Origin: DAOTWA01 sp963702935
Lineage (GTDB): Bacteria > Chloroflexota > Anaerolineae > Anaerolineales > Anaerolineaceae
DNA: 64,000 nucleotides
Assembly (NCBI GenBank): GCA_963702935.1
Contig: OY969772.1
Location: 682,001-746,000, forward strand
Direction: 5' to 3'
The translations under genes and the position numbers were made by a program. Of this stretch, positions 7,737 to 15,757 are shown piece by piece. Position 1 is the first letter of the stretch. Each line of letters begins with the position of its first letter. The notes under the pieces were generated by a model that saw only the letters and a list, made by a program, of their open reading frames with translations, was not told the origin of the DNA and did no database searches.

Positions 7737-8795
7737 ATGTCGGACATAGCCATCGATGCTGAAAACCTGGTCAAGAAGTTCGCCCGCCGCAAGCCGGCCG
7801 GCCAGGATCACGGGGCAGACCCCGCCAGCGGCGGGGCACGCCGCCCCTGGCCCTTCGGGCGCAGGCGCGCCGAGACGGCCTGGTTTACGGCGGTCAAGGG
7901 AGTCAGCTTGCAGATCAAGCAGGGCGAGGTATTCGGCCTGTTAGGCCCCAACGGGGCCGGCAAGAGCACCACCATCCGTATGTTGTGCACCCTGCTCGAG
8001 CCCACCAGCGGCACGGCGCGCGTGAACGGCTTCGACATCGTCAGGCAGCCCAACCAGGTGCGCCAGAGCCTGGGCGCCGTGCTGGCCGGCGAGCGCAGCA
8101 TCTATTGGAAGCTGACCGCCCGCGAGAACCTGGAATACTTCGCCGCGCTCTACCACATCCCACCCGAGATCGCCCGCCCGCGCATCCGCGAGCTGTTGGA
8201 GCGCATGGAGCTGACCGCCCGCCCCGACGAGCTGGTGGAGAAGTATTCCACCGGCATGAAGCAGCGCGTCTCTATCAGCAAGGCCCTGCTGCACCGCCCG
8301 CCCGTCCTCCTGCTGGACGAGCCTACCCTGGGCCTGGACCCGCAGGCCGCCCGCCGCGTGCGCGAGCTGGTCACCGAGCTGAAGGCCGAAGGGCACACCA
8401 TCCTGCTGACCACGCACTATATGGAGGAGGCCGACCAGCTCTCCGACCGCATCGGCATCATCGACCAGGGCGGCATCATCGCCCTGGACACGCCCGAGGC
8501 GCTCAAGCTCCGCATCGGCCAGAAAGAAGTCGTGCGCCTGGAAGTGGCCGGCTGGCACGCCGACCTGGAGCCGGCGCTCAAGCGGCTGAACGGCGTAGAC
8601 AACCTGGCCACGCGCTACACGGGCAGCGACAGCCTGTGGGAGGTCAGCCTGCACGCCGACAACAGCCGCGCCATTCTGCCGGCGCTGGTGGACACCTTCA
8701 ACCACAACGGCACCCACCTGGTCAACATCAACATCGTGCGCCCCTCGCTCGAAGACGTCTTCATCCAACTCACCGGCAAGGCGCTGCGCGACTGA
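7737..8795 (+). CDS. ABC-2-type exporter, ATP-binding subunit
   Basis: ATPase of a DrrA/CcmA-type ABC exporter, 352 residues. Walker A GPNGAGKS, signature STGMKQRVS, Walker B VLLLDEPTLGLD and the switch TTHYMEEADQ are intact. Between the first strands of the nucleotide-binding domain there is a charged, GC-rich insertion of about 35 residues (KPAGQDHGAD to FGRRRAETAW) that is longer than usual. The C-terminal 90 residues form the accessory domain common in this subfamily. I start at the ATG at 7737 because AGAGGAGGAA precedes it; the upstream in-frame extension has no ribosome site. Two permease genes follow and the substrate is unknown. Confidence 0.93.
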   Translation: MSDIAIDAENLVKKFARRKPAGQDHGADPASGGARRPWPFGRRRAETAWFTAVKGVSLQIKQGEVFGLLGPNGAGKSTTIRMLCTLLEPTSGTARVNGFDIVRQPNQVRQSLGAVLAGERSIYWKLTARENLEYFAALYHIPPEIARPRIRELLERMELTARPDELVEKYSTGMKQRVSISKALLHRPPVLLLDEPTLGLDPQAARRVRELVTELKAEGHTILLTTHYMEEADQLSDRIGIIDQGGIIALDTPEALKLRIGQKEVVRLEVAGWHADLEPALKRLNGVDNLATRYTGSDSLWEVSLHADNSRAILPALVDTFNHNGTHLVNINIVRPSLEDVFIQLTGKALRD

Positions 8796-8808
8796 AAAGG
8801 AGCCTCCT

Positions 8809-9690
8809 ATGGAAAACCCGACACGTTCACCGGCTCCGACTGCCTCCCTCAGCCGCCCCGGCCTGGCCGGCGAGCTGCGCGCGCTGGGGGCCGTCTTCCA
8901 CCGCGAATGGACCATCTTCCGCCGCTACCCAAGCTGGATCATCGCCCAGTTCGTCTGGCCGGTGATCTTCCCGGCGGCTTACATCCTGGGCGGGCGCGCC
9001 CTGGCCGGGCCCACCGGAAGCGGGCTGGCGGTCTTCGCCCAGGCGGCCGGCACCAGCGACTTTGCCGGCTTCATCGCCATCGGCACCACCATCTGGATGT
9101 GGCAAAACATCGTGCTGTGGAAGGTGGGCACCTCCCTGCGCGACGAGCAGTTGCGCGGCACGCTGGAGACCAACTGGCTCTCGCCCACCTGGCGCTTCTC
9201 TTACCTGTTGGGCAGCAGCCTGGTGCAGATGGTCACCATGCTGACCCTGCTGGGGGTCTCCATCGCGGAGTTCAGCCTGGTCTTTGGCGTGCGCCTGTAC
9301 GGCAGCCCCTGGCTGGCCCTGCTGATGCTGCTGGCGGCGATCCCTTCCATATACGGGCTGGGATTTGCCTTCGCCAGCCTGGTGATCACGGCGCGCGAGG
9401 CCAACGCCTTTGTCTTCCTGGTGCGCGGGCTGGTGATGATCTTCTGCGGCATCACCTTCCCGATCAGCGTGCTGCCCGGCTGGATGCAGAGCGTGGCGCG
9501 CTGGCTGCCGCCCACCTACGTGATCCACGGCATGCGCAGCGTGCTCCTGGCCGGGGCGGATTTCCAGACGGTGTGGCCCGACCTGCGCGCGCTGCTGCTC
9601 TTCGGGGCCTTGTGGCTGGCGCTGGGCTACCTGCTCTTCACCTGGATGGAAGGCCGCGCCCGGCAAACCGGCGCGATCGGGCAATATTGA
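8809..9690 (+). CDS. ABC-2-type exporter permease
   Basis: Membrane subunit of 293 residues with about six hydrophobic segments, in the ABC2_membrane family. The cytoplasmic N-terminus ends in FHREWTIFRRYPSWIIAQ, the amphipathic entry helix typical of DrrB-like proteins. Near the C-terminus are FPISVLPGWMQSVARWLPPTYVIHGMRS, where LPxWM followed by LPPTY is the family hallmark (written here in part: FPISVLPGWM and LPPTYVIHGMR). AAGGAGCCTCCT precedes the ATG and the gap to the ATPase gene is 13 bases. It probably forms a heterodimer with the permease of the next gene. Confidence 0.92.
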   Translation: MENPTRSPAPTASLSRPGLAGELRALGAVFHREWTIFRRYPSWIIAQFVWPVIFPAAYILGGRALAGPTGSGLAVFAQAAGTSDFAGFIAIGTTIWMWQNIVLWKVGTSLRDEQLRGTLETNWLSPTWRFSYLLGSSLVQMVTMLTLLGVSIAEFSLVFGVRLYGSPWLALLMLLAAIPSIYGLGFAFASLVITAREANAFVFLVRGLVMIFCGITFPISVLPGWMQSVARWLPPTYVIHGMRSVLLAGADFQTVWPDLRALLLFGALWLALGYLLFTWMEGRARQTGAIGQY

Positions 9691-9774
9691 GGTCTCGCGC
9701 AAAGGCGCCGAGAGAATACCTGAGATTTCACGCAAAGGCGCAAAGACGCCAAGAAGAAAATTACAAGGATAGCC
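9691..9774. repeat. short intergenic repeat between permease genes
   Basis: The 84-base gap contains direct repeats of CGCAAAGGCGC (about 9701 and 9733) in a sequence resembling a diverged arm of the CACCACGGAGGCACAGAG family. It separates two otherwise tightly arranged cistrons. No promoter is obvious. Confidence 0.45.
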
Positions 9775-10632
9775 ATGACGGCACAAACGATCCGGCTTTA
9801 CCAACCTACCTGGCGCTCGCAACTGAGAGCGCTGATGGCCATCGCCCGCAAGGACTGGCGCCAATACTGGCGCTACCCGCTGAACGCGGTCTCCTCGGTC
9901 TTACAGCCCATCGTGTGGCTGACGCCGGTGTATTTCATGGGGCAGACCTTCAGCGTCAACGGGCAGGCGCAGGGCTTCGCCGCTTACAGCGGCACGGCGG
10001 ACTACATCTCCTTCATCCTGGTGGGGACGGTGCTGGGGAACTTCGTCAACGCCGTCTTCTGGGGCATGGGCTACGCCATGAAGAACGACATGGACGCCGG
10101 CGTGCTCGAGTCCAACTGGCTGGCGCCCATCTCGCGGCCCTTGCTGATGGTGGGGCACTCCTTCACCAACGTGCTGGTCACGGCCATCACCTCGCTGGCC
10201 ATGCTGCTCATCGCCGGGCTGGTCTTCGGCTTCCACCCGGGCGGCAACGCCCTGGCGGCCTTCCTGACGGCGCTGCCCATGCTGGTAGGCCTGTACGGCT
10301 TCGGCTTCGCCTTCTCGGCGCTGGTGCTGATCCTGCGCGAGGCCAACACCCTGGTGGACGTGAGCAGCTTCCTGGTGCAGATCTTCTCGGGCTCGGACTT
10401 CCCGGTGAACGTGCTGCCGCGCTGGCTGCTGCCCGTCTCGCTGGCGCTGCCCCTGACCTACGGCTTCGACGCGGTGCGCGGCTGGCTGCTGGGCACGCGC
10501 ACGCTGCTGCCCATCCCGGTGGAGATGGGGCTGCTGGGGGCCTTCATGTTCCTGATGATCTGGCTGGGCAAGGCGGCTTTCGACGCGCTGGAGCGCCGCG
10601 TGCGCCGCATCGGCACGCTGGGGCAGCATTGA
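9775..10632 (+). CDS. ABC-2-type exporter permease (second)
   Basis: A 285-residue ABC2_membrane protein, paralogous in design to the preceding permease: N-terminal RKDWRQYWRYPLNAVSSVLQ, about six membrane spans, and FPVNVLPRWLLPVSLALPLTY near the end (LPRWLL and LPLTY motifs). With the ATPase at 7737 and the permease at 8809 it completes a heterodimeric exporter. The ATG follows a weak GGATAGCC. A GAAAGGAGGAAGG tract after the stop could serve a lost downstream gene; what follows is repeat DNA. Confidence 0.92.
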   Translation: MTAQTIRLYQPTWRSQLRALMAIARKDWRQYWRYPLNAVSSVLQPIVWLTPVYFMGQTFSVNGQAQGFAAYSGTADYISFILVGTVLGNFVNAVFWGMGYAMKNDMDAGVLESNWLAPISRPLLMVGHSFTNVLVTAITSLAMLLIAGLVFGFHPGGNALAAFLTALPMLVGLYGFGFAFSALVLILREANTLVDVSSFLVQIFSGSDFPVNVLPRWLLPVSLALPLTYGFDAVRGWLLGTRTLLPIPVEMGLLGAFMFLMIWLGKAAFDALERRVRRIGTLGQH

Positions 10633-10639
10633 AAGGAGG

Positions 10640-10790
10640 AAGGATGAGGAAAGCGGGCAACCAGGGATCAGGGATCAGGCGATCAGGGGTCAGGCGATCA
10701 GGGCCGAGAAGGGATGAAGGCGAAGGGCTCTCCGCTTTCTATTCTCCACTCTCTATTCTCCACTCTCTATTCTCGGCTCTCTTTCCCCCG
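10640..10790. repeat. GATCAGG/CTATTCTC low-complexity repeat block
   Basis: Tandem variants of GGATCAGG and GGCGATCAGG (10665-10705) run into three CTCTATTCTCCA units (10735-10780). Similar GATCAGG blocks lie at 45830-45960, 46437-46690 and 48335-48475. The 3' end of the methyltransferase gene overlaps its edge. Confidence 0.7.
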
Positions 10791-11628
10791 GATCATAGTT
10801 GACCCAGCGCAGGTCCGGGACGGCGGCGAAGCGTTTGGCCATGACTTCCAGGGCCTGGGGGTTGTTGTCGATGAGGATGAACTGGCGGCCCAGCTTGAGG
10901 CAGCTCTCGCCCAGGGTGCCGGAGCCGGCGAAGAAGTCCAGGACCAGGTCGCCGGGGTTGGAGGAGGCCCCCACGATGCGGTTGAGGATGCCCAGGGGCT
11001 TCTGGGTGGGGTAGCCGGTCTTCTCGCGCCCGTTGGTGGCCACGATGGTGTGCCACCAGGTGTCGGTGGGCAGCTTGCCGCGCGCGGCCTTCTGCGGGCC
11101 GACCAGCCCGGGGGCCATGTAGGGGATGCGCTCGACGGCGTCCACGTTGAAGGTGTACTCCTGCGGATCTTTGGCGTACCAGAGGATGTTGTCGTGCTTG
11201 GGCGGCCACTTCTTGCGGGTGCGCCCGCCGTAATCGTAGGCCCAGATGATCTCGTTGAGGAAGCTCTCGCGCCCGAAGATGGCGTCCAGCAGCAGCTTGC
11301 AGTAGTGCACCTCGCGGTAGTCGATGTGGAAGTAGAGCGAGCCATGCGGCTTGAGCAGGCGGTGGGCTTCTTCCAGGCGGGGCTGGAGGAAGGCCAGGTA
11401 GTCGTCGAAGACGTCGGCGTAGCCACGCGAGCCGAGGCGCACGGTCTGGTAGCGCTGGCCCTGGAAGCCCACGCGGTCGCCGCTTTCGCTGCGCTGGGTG
11501 CGGATCTGGGTGCGGGCCTGGATCTTGCCGGTGTTGAAGGGCGGGTCGATGTAGATGAGATCCACGGAAGCGGAGGGCAGGGAGGCCAGGATAGGCAGGT
11601 TATCGCCGAAGTAGATGGTGTTGGGCAT
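10753..11628 (-). CDS. beta-class DNA (N6-adenine or N4-cytosine) methyltransferase, orphan
   Basis: A 291-residue SAM-dependent DNA methyltransferase with the permuted beta order: catalytic motif IV first (IYIDPPFNTGK, about residue 25) and the SAM-binding FxGxG motif late (VLDFFAGSGTLG, about 232), with the variable target-recognition region between. KTGYPTQKP before motif I is typical of this class. No restriction gene is adjacent, so it is an orphan or solitary methylase. The recognition sequence cannot be predicted. There is no clear ribosome site, but AT-rich TTAAAAT lies 7-13 bases before the ATG, so a leaderless transcript is possible. Confidence 0.9.
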   Translation of the reverse strand: MPNTIYFGDNLPILASLPSASVDLIYIDPPFNTGKIQARTQIRTQRSESGDRVGFQGQRYQTVRLGSRGYADVFDDYLAFLQPRLEEAHRLLKPHGSLYFHIDYREVHYCKLLLDAIFGRESFLNEIIWAYDYGGRTRKKWPPKHDNILWYAKDPQEYTFNVDAVERIPYMAPGLVGPQKAARGKLPTDTWWHTIVATNGREKTGYPTQKPLGILNRIVGASSNPGDLVLDFFAGSGTLGESCLKLGRQFILIDNNPQALEVMAKRFAAVPDLRWVNYDPGEREPRIESGE

Positions 11629-11796
11629 GAGGGTATTTTAATCGAGAAACGCGCGCGGCGGGGATTCGTTCATGTGGAAACGCATCAAATCGGAACAATT
11701 CCCGGGGACCCGCCAGATGTGGGGGTCGCTATACGGTTATGAAGGTGCGAGCGCAGCCCTGGGGACATTGGAAACAGGGTCGAAGAAAACGAATGA

Positions 11797-12186
11797 TCAG
11801 GAACCGGCTTCCGGCGCAGGGGGTGGGGCGGAGCAGTCGTCCAGGGTTTCGTCCAGAACGCCACGAAGCGCGGATTCCCCCTGAGCGAGGTCAGAGAGGC
11901 GCCGCTGGATGCGCAGGAGGCGGGAGAGGCGGCTGGTGGCGAGGGCGAGCACGCGCAAGAGGCTGAGCTGGGCGTGGATGTCGTCCGCCTGGGCGCTGCG
12001 CTCTTTGACCCGGCGGATGTAGGCGCGGAGGAGGTCGATCTGCTCGGGGAGATTCGTTCTTTGGAAGTCGGTAGACGAAGGAGGACGAAAGCGGGGGGAA
12101 TAGTAGCCGTGCTTGAGGGCGTTGGTGTTGCCGGGGGGCGCGCCGCGTTTGCGACGTGGGGGCTGGTCTGAGGATGCACCGGACAT
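11797..12186 (-). CDS. small basic protein with GAPPGNTNALKHG motif, unknown function
   Basis: A 129-residue protein. The N-terminus RRKRGAPPGNTNALKHGYYS is a motif found at the start of many phage terminase-small-subunit-like and mobile-element proteins. The remainder (about 45-110) is helical and rich in Arg, Leu and Ala, probably a coiled coil. I know of no established function. A textbook promoter (12219-12247) and GGAGGG ribosome site show it is a real, independently transcribed gene. It lies immediately downstream of the restriction island in its direction of transcription and may be a mobile-element remnant. Confidence 0.7.
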   Translation of the reverse strand: MSGASSDQPPRRKRGAPPGNTNALKHGYYSPRFRPPSSTDFQRTNLPEQIDLLRAYIRRVKERSAQADDIHAQLSLLRVLALATSRLSRLLRIQRRLSDLAQGESALRGVLDETLDDCSAPPPAPEAGS

Positions 12187-12218
12187 GAGTATCCCTCCAG
12201 ATGGAATTGGATGCGGAT

Positions 12219-12247
12219 ATTATAGCACAAATGTTCTGAATTTACAA
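12219..12247 (-). promoter_or_regulatory. sigma-70 promoter of the GAPPGN gene
   Basis: Read on the minus strand: TTGTAA, 17-base spacer, TATAAT. The predicted start of transcription is about 20-25 bases before the ATG at 12186, with CTGGAGGG between. Confidence 0.85.
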
Positions 12248-12249
12248 GG

Positions 12250-12428
12250 GGTTTGGGAGAGAAAACGAGAGGAGAGAAGAGAGAATAGAGAGTAGTCGAG
12301 GCAGGGAGGCCAACCGCAAAGGACGCCAAGGGCGACCCCAAAAAAGGGCCGAGGGGAAAGGGGAACGCGGATAAAAGGGGCCAGGGCAAAGCATCCGGAG
12401 GCGAGGCGCCTTGGGAAGACCGGCGCAC
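12250..12428. other. gap between hsdR and the GAPPGN gene
   Basis: Purine-rich low-complexity DNA (GAGAGGAGAGAAGAGAG, about 12263-12300) followed by a partial inverted copy of the downstream repeat (AAAGCATCCGGAGGCG at about 12388). No gene is seen here. Confidence 0.5.
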
Positions 12429-12575
12429 CTTCCGGATGCTTTGCCCCTACGGCCAGACCGCGCATCTTCCGGATGCTTTGCCCCTACGGCCAGACCGCAC
12501 ACCTTCCGGATGCTTTGCCCCTACGGCTAACCGCGCATCTTCCGGATGCTTTGCCCCTACGGCCAGACCGCGCCG
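12429..12575. repeat. four tandem 36-37 bp repeats overlapping the hsdR 3' end
   Basis: Units start at 12429, 12466, 12503 and 12539, each CTTCCGGATGCTTTGCCCC followed by TACGGCCAGACCGCGCAT or a close variant. There are no spacers, so it is not a CRISPR. The fourth unit encodes the last residues (GAVWP) and TAG stop of HsdR on the minus strand. Confidence 0.93.
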
Positions 12576-15500
12576 GCCTTTTCGTCCGACCAATAGTCGG
12601 CCAGCAGTTCGGCCTGATCCAATACTTTGGTCACGGAAACGGTATATTCACCGGTGGCCGGGTCATCGGGCGGGTATTTGTATTTTCGCAAGATACGCTT
12701 GACCAGCACGCGCAATCTGGCCTGCACGCTCTGCTTGAGCTGCCAGTCGATGGAGGTGTTCTTTCTCACGCTTTCCACCAGCTCGTGAGCGATCTGCTTG
12801 AGGGTCTGGTCGCCCAGGACGGCTTCGGCGGTGGGGTTCTCGGCCAGCGCGTCGTAGAAGGCCAGCTCGTCCACGCGCAGGTTCATCTTTTCGCCGCGCC
12901 GGTCGGCGGAGCGAATCTCCTTTGCCAGTTGGATGAGCTCTTCGATGATCCTGGCCGAATCGATCAAGCCGCTCTGGTAGCGCCTGACGGCTTCGGCCAG
13001 CAATTCGGAGAATTTGCGGCCCTGCACCAGATTCAGGCGGGCGCGGGTCTTGATCTCGTCGTTGAGCAGGCGCTTGAGGAGCTCGAGGGCCAGGTTTTTG
13101 TGCTCCATGCCCTGGATTTCGGCCAGGAATTCATCCGAGAGGATGGAAATATCGGGCTTCTTGATGCCGGCGGCGTCAAAGACGTCGATCACTTCGCCGG
13201 AGATGATGGCGTCGTTGACGATCTGGCGGATGGCGATTTCGATCTCCTCGTTGGTGCGGGGCCGGGCCTGCTGGTCGAATTTGGCAAAGCGGGCCTTGAT
13301 GGCCTGGAAAAAGGCCAGGTCATCGCGAATTTCAAGCGCCCTGGGATGCGGCACGGCCAGGCCAAAGGCTTTTTGCAGGCGGACGACGTTCTCGTTGAAG
13401 CGCTCTTTGCCATTGCGGAGGGTTTGATCCCCGTTAGCCGTGGACAAATCCGCAACGTAGTTGGCCGCGTCCAGGATGAAGTCGAGCCTGGCCTTGGGCG
13501 CCAGGGAGAAATAACGGCGGTAATCGAAGCCGGCGAAGCTATCCACCACGATCTCGTACAACTCGAGCATCCTGGCGACGGCTTCTTCCTGATCGAAGAC
13601 GATCTCGCCGCGGCCCTTACTGGCGGCGTAAACCGCCAGGGCGTTCTTCAGATCCTGGGCGATGCCGATATAATCCACGATCAGGCCGCCCTCTTTGTCG
13701 CCAAAGACGCGGTTGACGCGGGCGATGGCCTGCATCAGGGTGTGCCCGTTCATGGGTTTGTCAATGTACATGGTGTGCAGGCAGGGCGCATCGAAACCGG
13801 TGAGGAACATATCGCGGACGATGATGAGCTTGAGCGAGTCGTTGGGGTCTTTGAGGCGGTCGCCGATGGCTTTGCGGCGCTCCTTGCTGCGAATGTGCTC
13901 CTGCCAATCCAGCGGGTCGCTGGACGAGCCGGTCATGACGACCTTGATGGCGCCTTGGTCGTCGGCGGGGTCGTACCACTGGGGGCGCAGTTTGACGATC
14001 TCGGCGTGCAGGGCAACGCAGATGCGGCGGCTCATACACACGATCATGCCTTTGCCCTGCATGGCGGAGGTGCGCTGCTCGAAATGCTGCACCAGATCGG
14101 CGGCCACCTGCTTCAAGCGATTCTGGCTGCCGACCACCGCTTCCTTGCCCGCCCAGCGGGCAAAGCGCTTCTGCCGGTCGGTGAGCTCATCGTCCTCGGT
14201 GACCTCCTCCACGCGCTGGTCGAGGATGTGCTGGTCGGCGGGGGAAAGCTCGATCCTGGCCAGGCGGCTTTCGTAGTAGATGCGCACCGTGGCGCCGTCT
14301 TCGACGGCCTGCTGGACGTCGTAAACGTCGATGTAGTTGCCAAAGACGGCCTGGGTGTTCTTGTCCTCTTTTTCGATGGGCGTGCCGGTGAAGCCGATGA
14401 AGGAAGCGCCAGGCAGGGCGTCACGCATGTAGCGGGCGAAGCCGTCGACGAAGTCGTACTGGCTGCGGTGGGCCTCATCGGCGATGACCACCACGTTGCG
14501 GCGCCCGGTGAGGGCCGGGTAAGCCGCGCCGCTCTCCTCAGGGAAGAACTTCTGGATGGTGGTAAAGACGATGCCGCCGGAGGCGACGGAGAGCAGCCTC
14601 TTGAGATCGGCGCGGCTGGCGGCCTGAACGGGGGTCTGGCGCAAGAGCTGCTGGCAGTTGGCGAAGGTATCGAACAACTGCTGGTCGAGGTCGGTGCGGT
14701 CGGTGAGCACCACGAGGGTGGGGTTGTGCATTTCCTGGGCCAACACCAGCTTGCCGGCGTAAAAGACCATCGAAAGGCTCTTGCCGCTGCCCTGGGTGTG
14801 CCAGACCACGCCGGCGCGCTTATCGCCCCGGGGCTGCTGCTCGACGCTGGGGAGGTCGTACACGGCGGGATGCTCGGCGACGAAGTGGCGCTCTTCGCCG
14901 GCGGACGCGCGCAGGGTGGAGGCGATGGCCTTGTTGACGGCAAAATACTGGTGGTAGGCGGCGACCTTCTTGAGCGTCTTTTCTTTGGTGTGCTCAAAAA
15001 CGATGAAATGGCGAATGACGTCCAGCAGGGTATTCTTGTTCAACAGGCCGCGGATCATGGGTTCCAGCTCGGATGCGAGGCGCGCATCCACCACGCGAAG
15101 GCCGTCCACGCTCTTCCATTCCATGAAGCGCGCATAATCGCTGGTCAGCGTGCCGACTCTGGCGAACCAGCCGTCGCTGAGGATCAGAAAGGCGTTGCAG
15201 GCGAACAGGGAAGGAATGGCCTGCTGGTAGGTTTGCAGTTGATGGAAGGCGGCCAGCAGGTCGGCGCTTTCATCGGCGGGGTTCTTCAGCTCGACCACCA
15301 CCAGGGGCAAGCCGTTGACGAAGAGGACGATATCGGGGCGCTTGTTGGCGTTGTTCTCCACGACGGTAAGCTGGTTGACGGCCAGAAATTCGTTGCTCTC
15401 GGGGTGGGCAAAATCCACCAGCCAGACCTTGCCGGTGCGGGACTTGCCCTCGCCGACGCCGAATTTGACGTCCACACCCTCGGTGAGCAGGCGGTGGAAG

Positions 15501-15757
15501 GCCTCGTTGTTGTCGATGAGGGTCAGGGCGGAAGCGCGCAGGGCCTTCTTGAAGGCTTCTTCGCGGGCCTCGGCCGGAATGGAAGGGTTGAGGCGGTCGA
15601 TGGCGGCGCGCAGACGTCGGTGCAGGACGACCTCGCCGTATTCGCGCTCCTTGGCGGGACCCTCGGCCAGATCGGGGCCATAACGGACGGCGTAGCCGTT
15701 CTCGTCGGCGAGCAGTTTGAGGGCGATTTCTTCGATTTCGGATTCGTAGAGGATCAT
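12557..15757 (-). CDS. hsdR: type I restriction endonuclease subunit R
   Basis: ATP-dependent motor and nuclease subunit, 1066 residues, a normal size. The N-terminal PD-(D/E)xK nuclease has D142, E156 and K158 (KRPDIVLFVN and VVVELKNP). The superfamily 2 translocase follows: Walker A TQGSGKS at 321-327, DEAH box ADEAHRSQ at 427-430, GFTGTPI, and in the second RecA fold DMFLTGFDAP and ARVNR. A helical C-terminal domain binds the methylase core. Its ATG overlaps the transposase stop by four bases (ATGA), so translation is probably coupled. The final residues derive from a tandem repeat unit. No frameshift is visible, so the enzyme should be active if HsdM and HsdS are. Confidence 0.97.
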   Translation of the reverse strand: MILYESEIEEIALKLLADENGYAVRYGPDLAEGPAKEREYGEVVLHRRLRAAIDRLNPSIPAEAREEAFKKALRASALTLIDNNEAFHRLLTEGVDVKFGVGEGKSRTGKVWLVDFAHPESNEFLAVNQLTVVENNANKRPDIVLFVNGLPLVVVELKNPADESADLLAAFHQLQTYQQAIPSLFACNAFLILSDGWFARVGTLTSDYARFMEWKSVDGLRVVDARLASELEPMIRGLLNKNTLLDVIRHFIVFEHTKEKTLKKVAAYHQYFAVNKAIASTLRASAGEERHFVAEHPAVYDLPSVEQQPRGDKRAGVVWHTQGSGKSLSMVFYAGKLVLAQEMHNPTLVVLTDRTDLDQQLFDTFANCQQLLRQTPVQAASRADLKRLLSVASGGIVFTTIQKFFPEESGAAYPALTGRRNVVVIADEAHRSQYDFVDGFARYMRDALPGASFIGFTGTPIEKEDKNTQAVFGNYIDVYDVQQAVEDGATVRIYYESRLARIELSPADQHILDQRVEEVTEDDELTDRQKRFARWAGKEAVVGSQNRLKQVAADLVQHFEQRTSAMQGKGMIVCMSRRICVALHAEIVKLRPQWYDPADDQGAIKVVMTGSSSDPLDWQEHIRSKERRKAIGDRLKDPNDSLKLIIVRDMFLTGFDAPCLHTMYIDKPMNGHTLMQAIARVNRVFGDKEGGLIVDYIGIAQDLKNALAVYAASKGRGEIVFDQEEAVARMLELYEIVVDSFAGFDYRRYFSLAPKARLDFILDAANYVADLSTANGDQTLRNGKERFNENVVRLQKAFGLAVPHPRALEIRDDLAFFQAIKARFAKFDQQARPRTNEEIEIAIRQIVNDAIISGEVIDVFDAAGIKKPDISILSDEFLAEIQGMEHKNLALELLKRLLNDEIKTRARLNLVQGRKFSELLAEAVRRYQSGLIDSARIIEELIQLAKEIRSADRRGEKMNLRVDELAFYDALAENPTAEAVLGDQTLKQIAHELVESVRKNTSIDWQLKQSVQARLRVLVKRILRKYKYPPDDPATGEYTVSVTKVLDQAELLADYWSDEKAGAVWP

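Noticed and set aside
7941..8915. Minus-strand 324-codon frame opposite the ABC ATPase
   Set aside because: Antisense shadow of GC-rich coding sequence.
12429..12575. CRISPR array
   Set aside because: The 36-37 bp units are directly adjacent with no unique spacers, and no cas genes are present.
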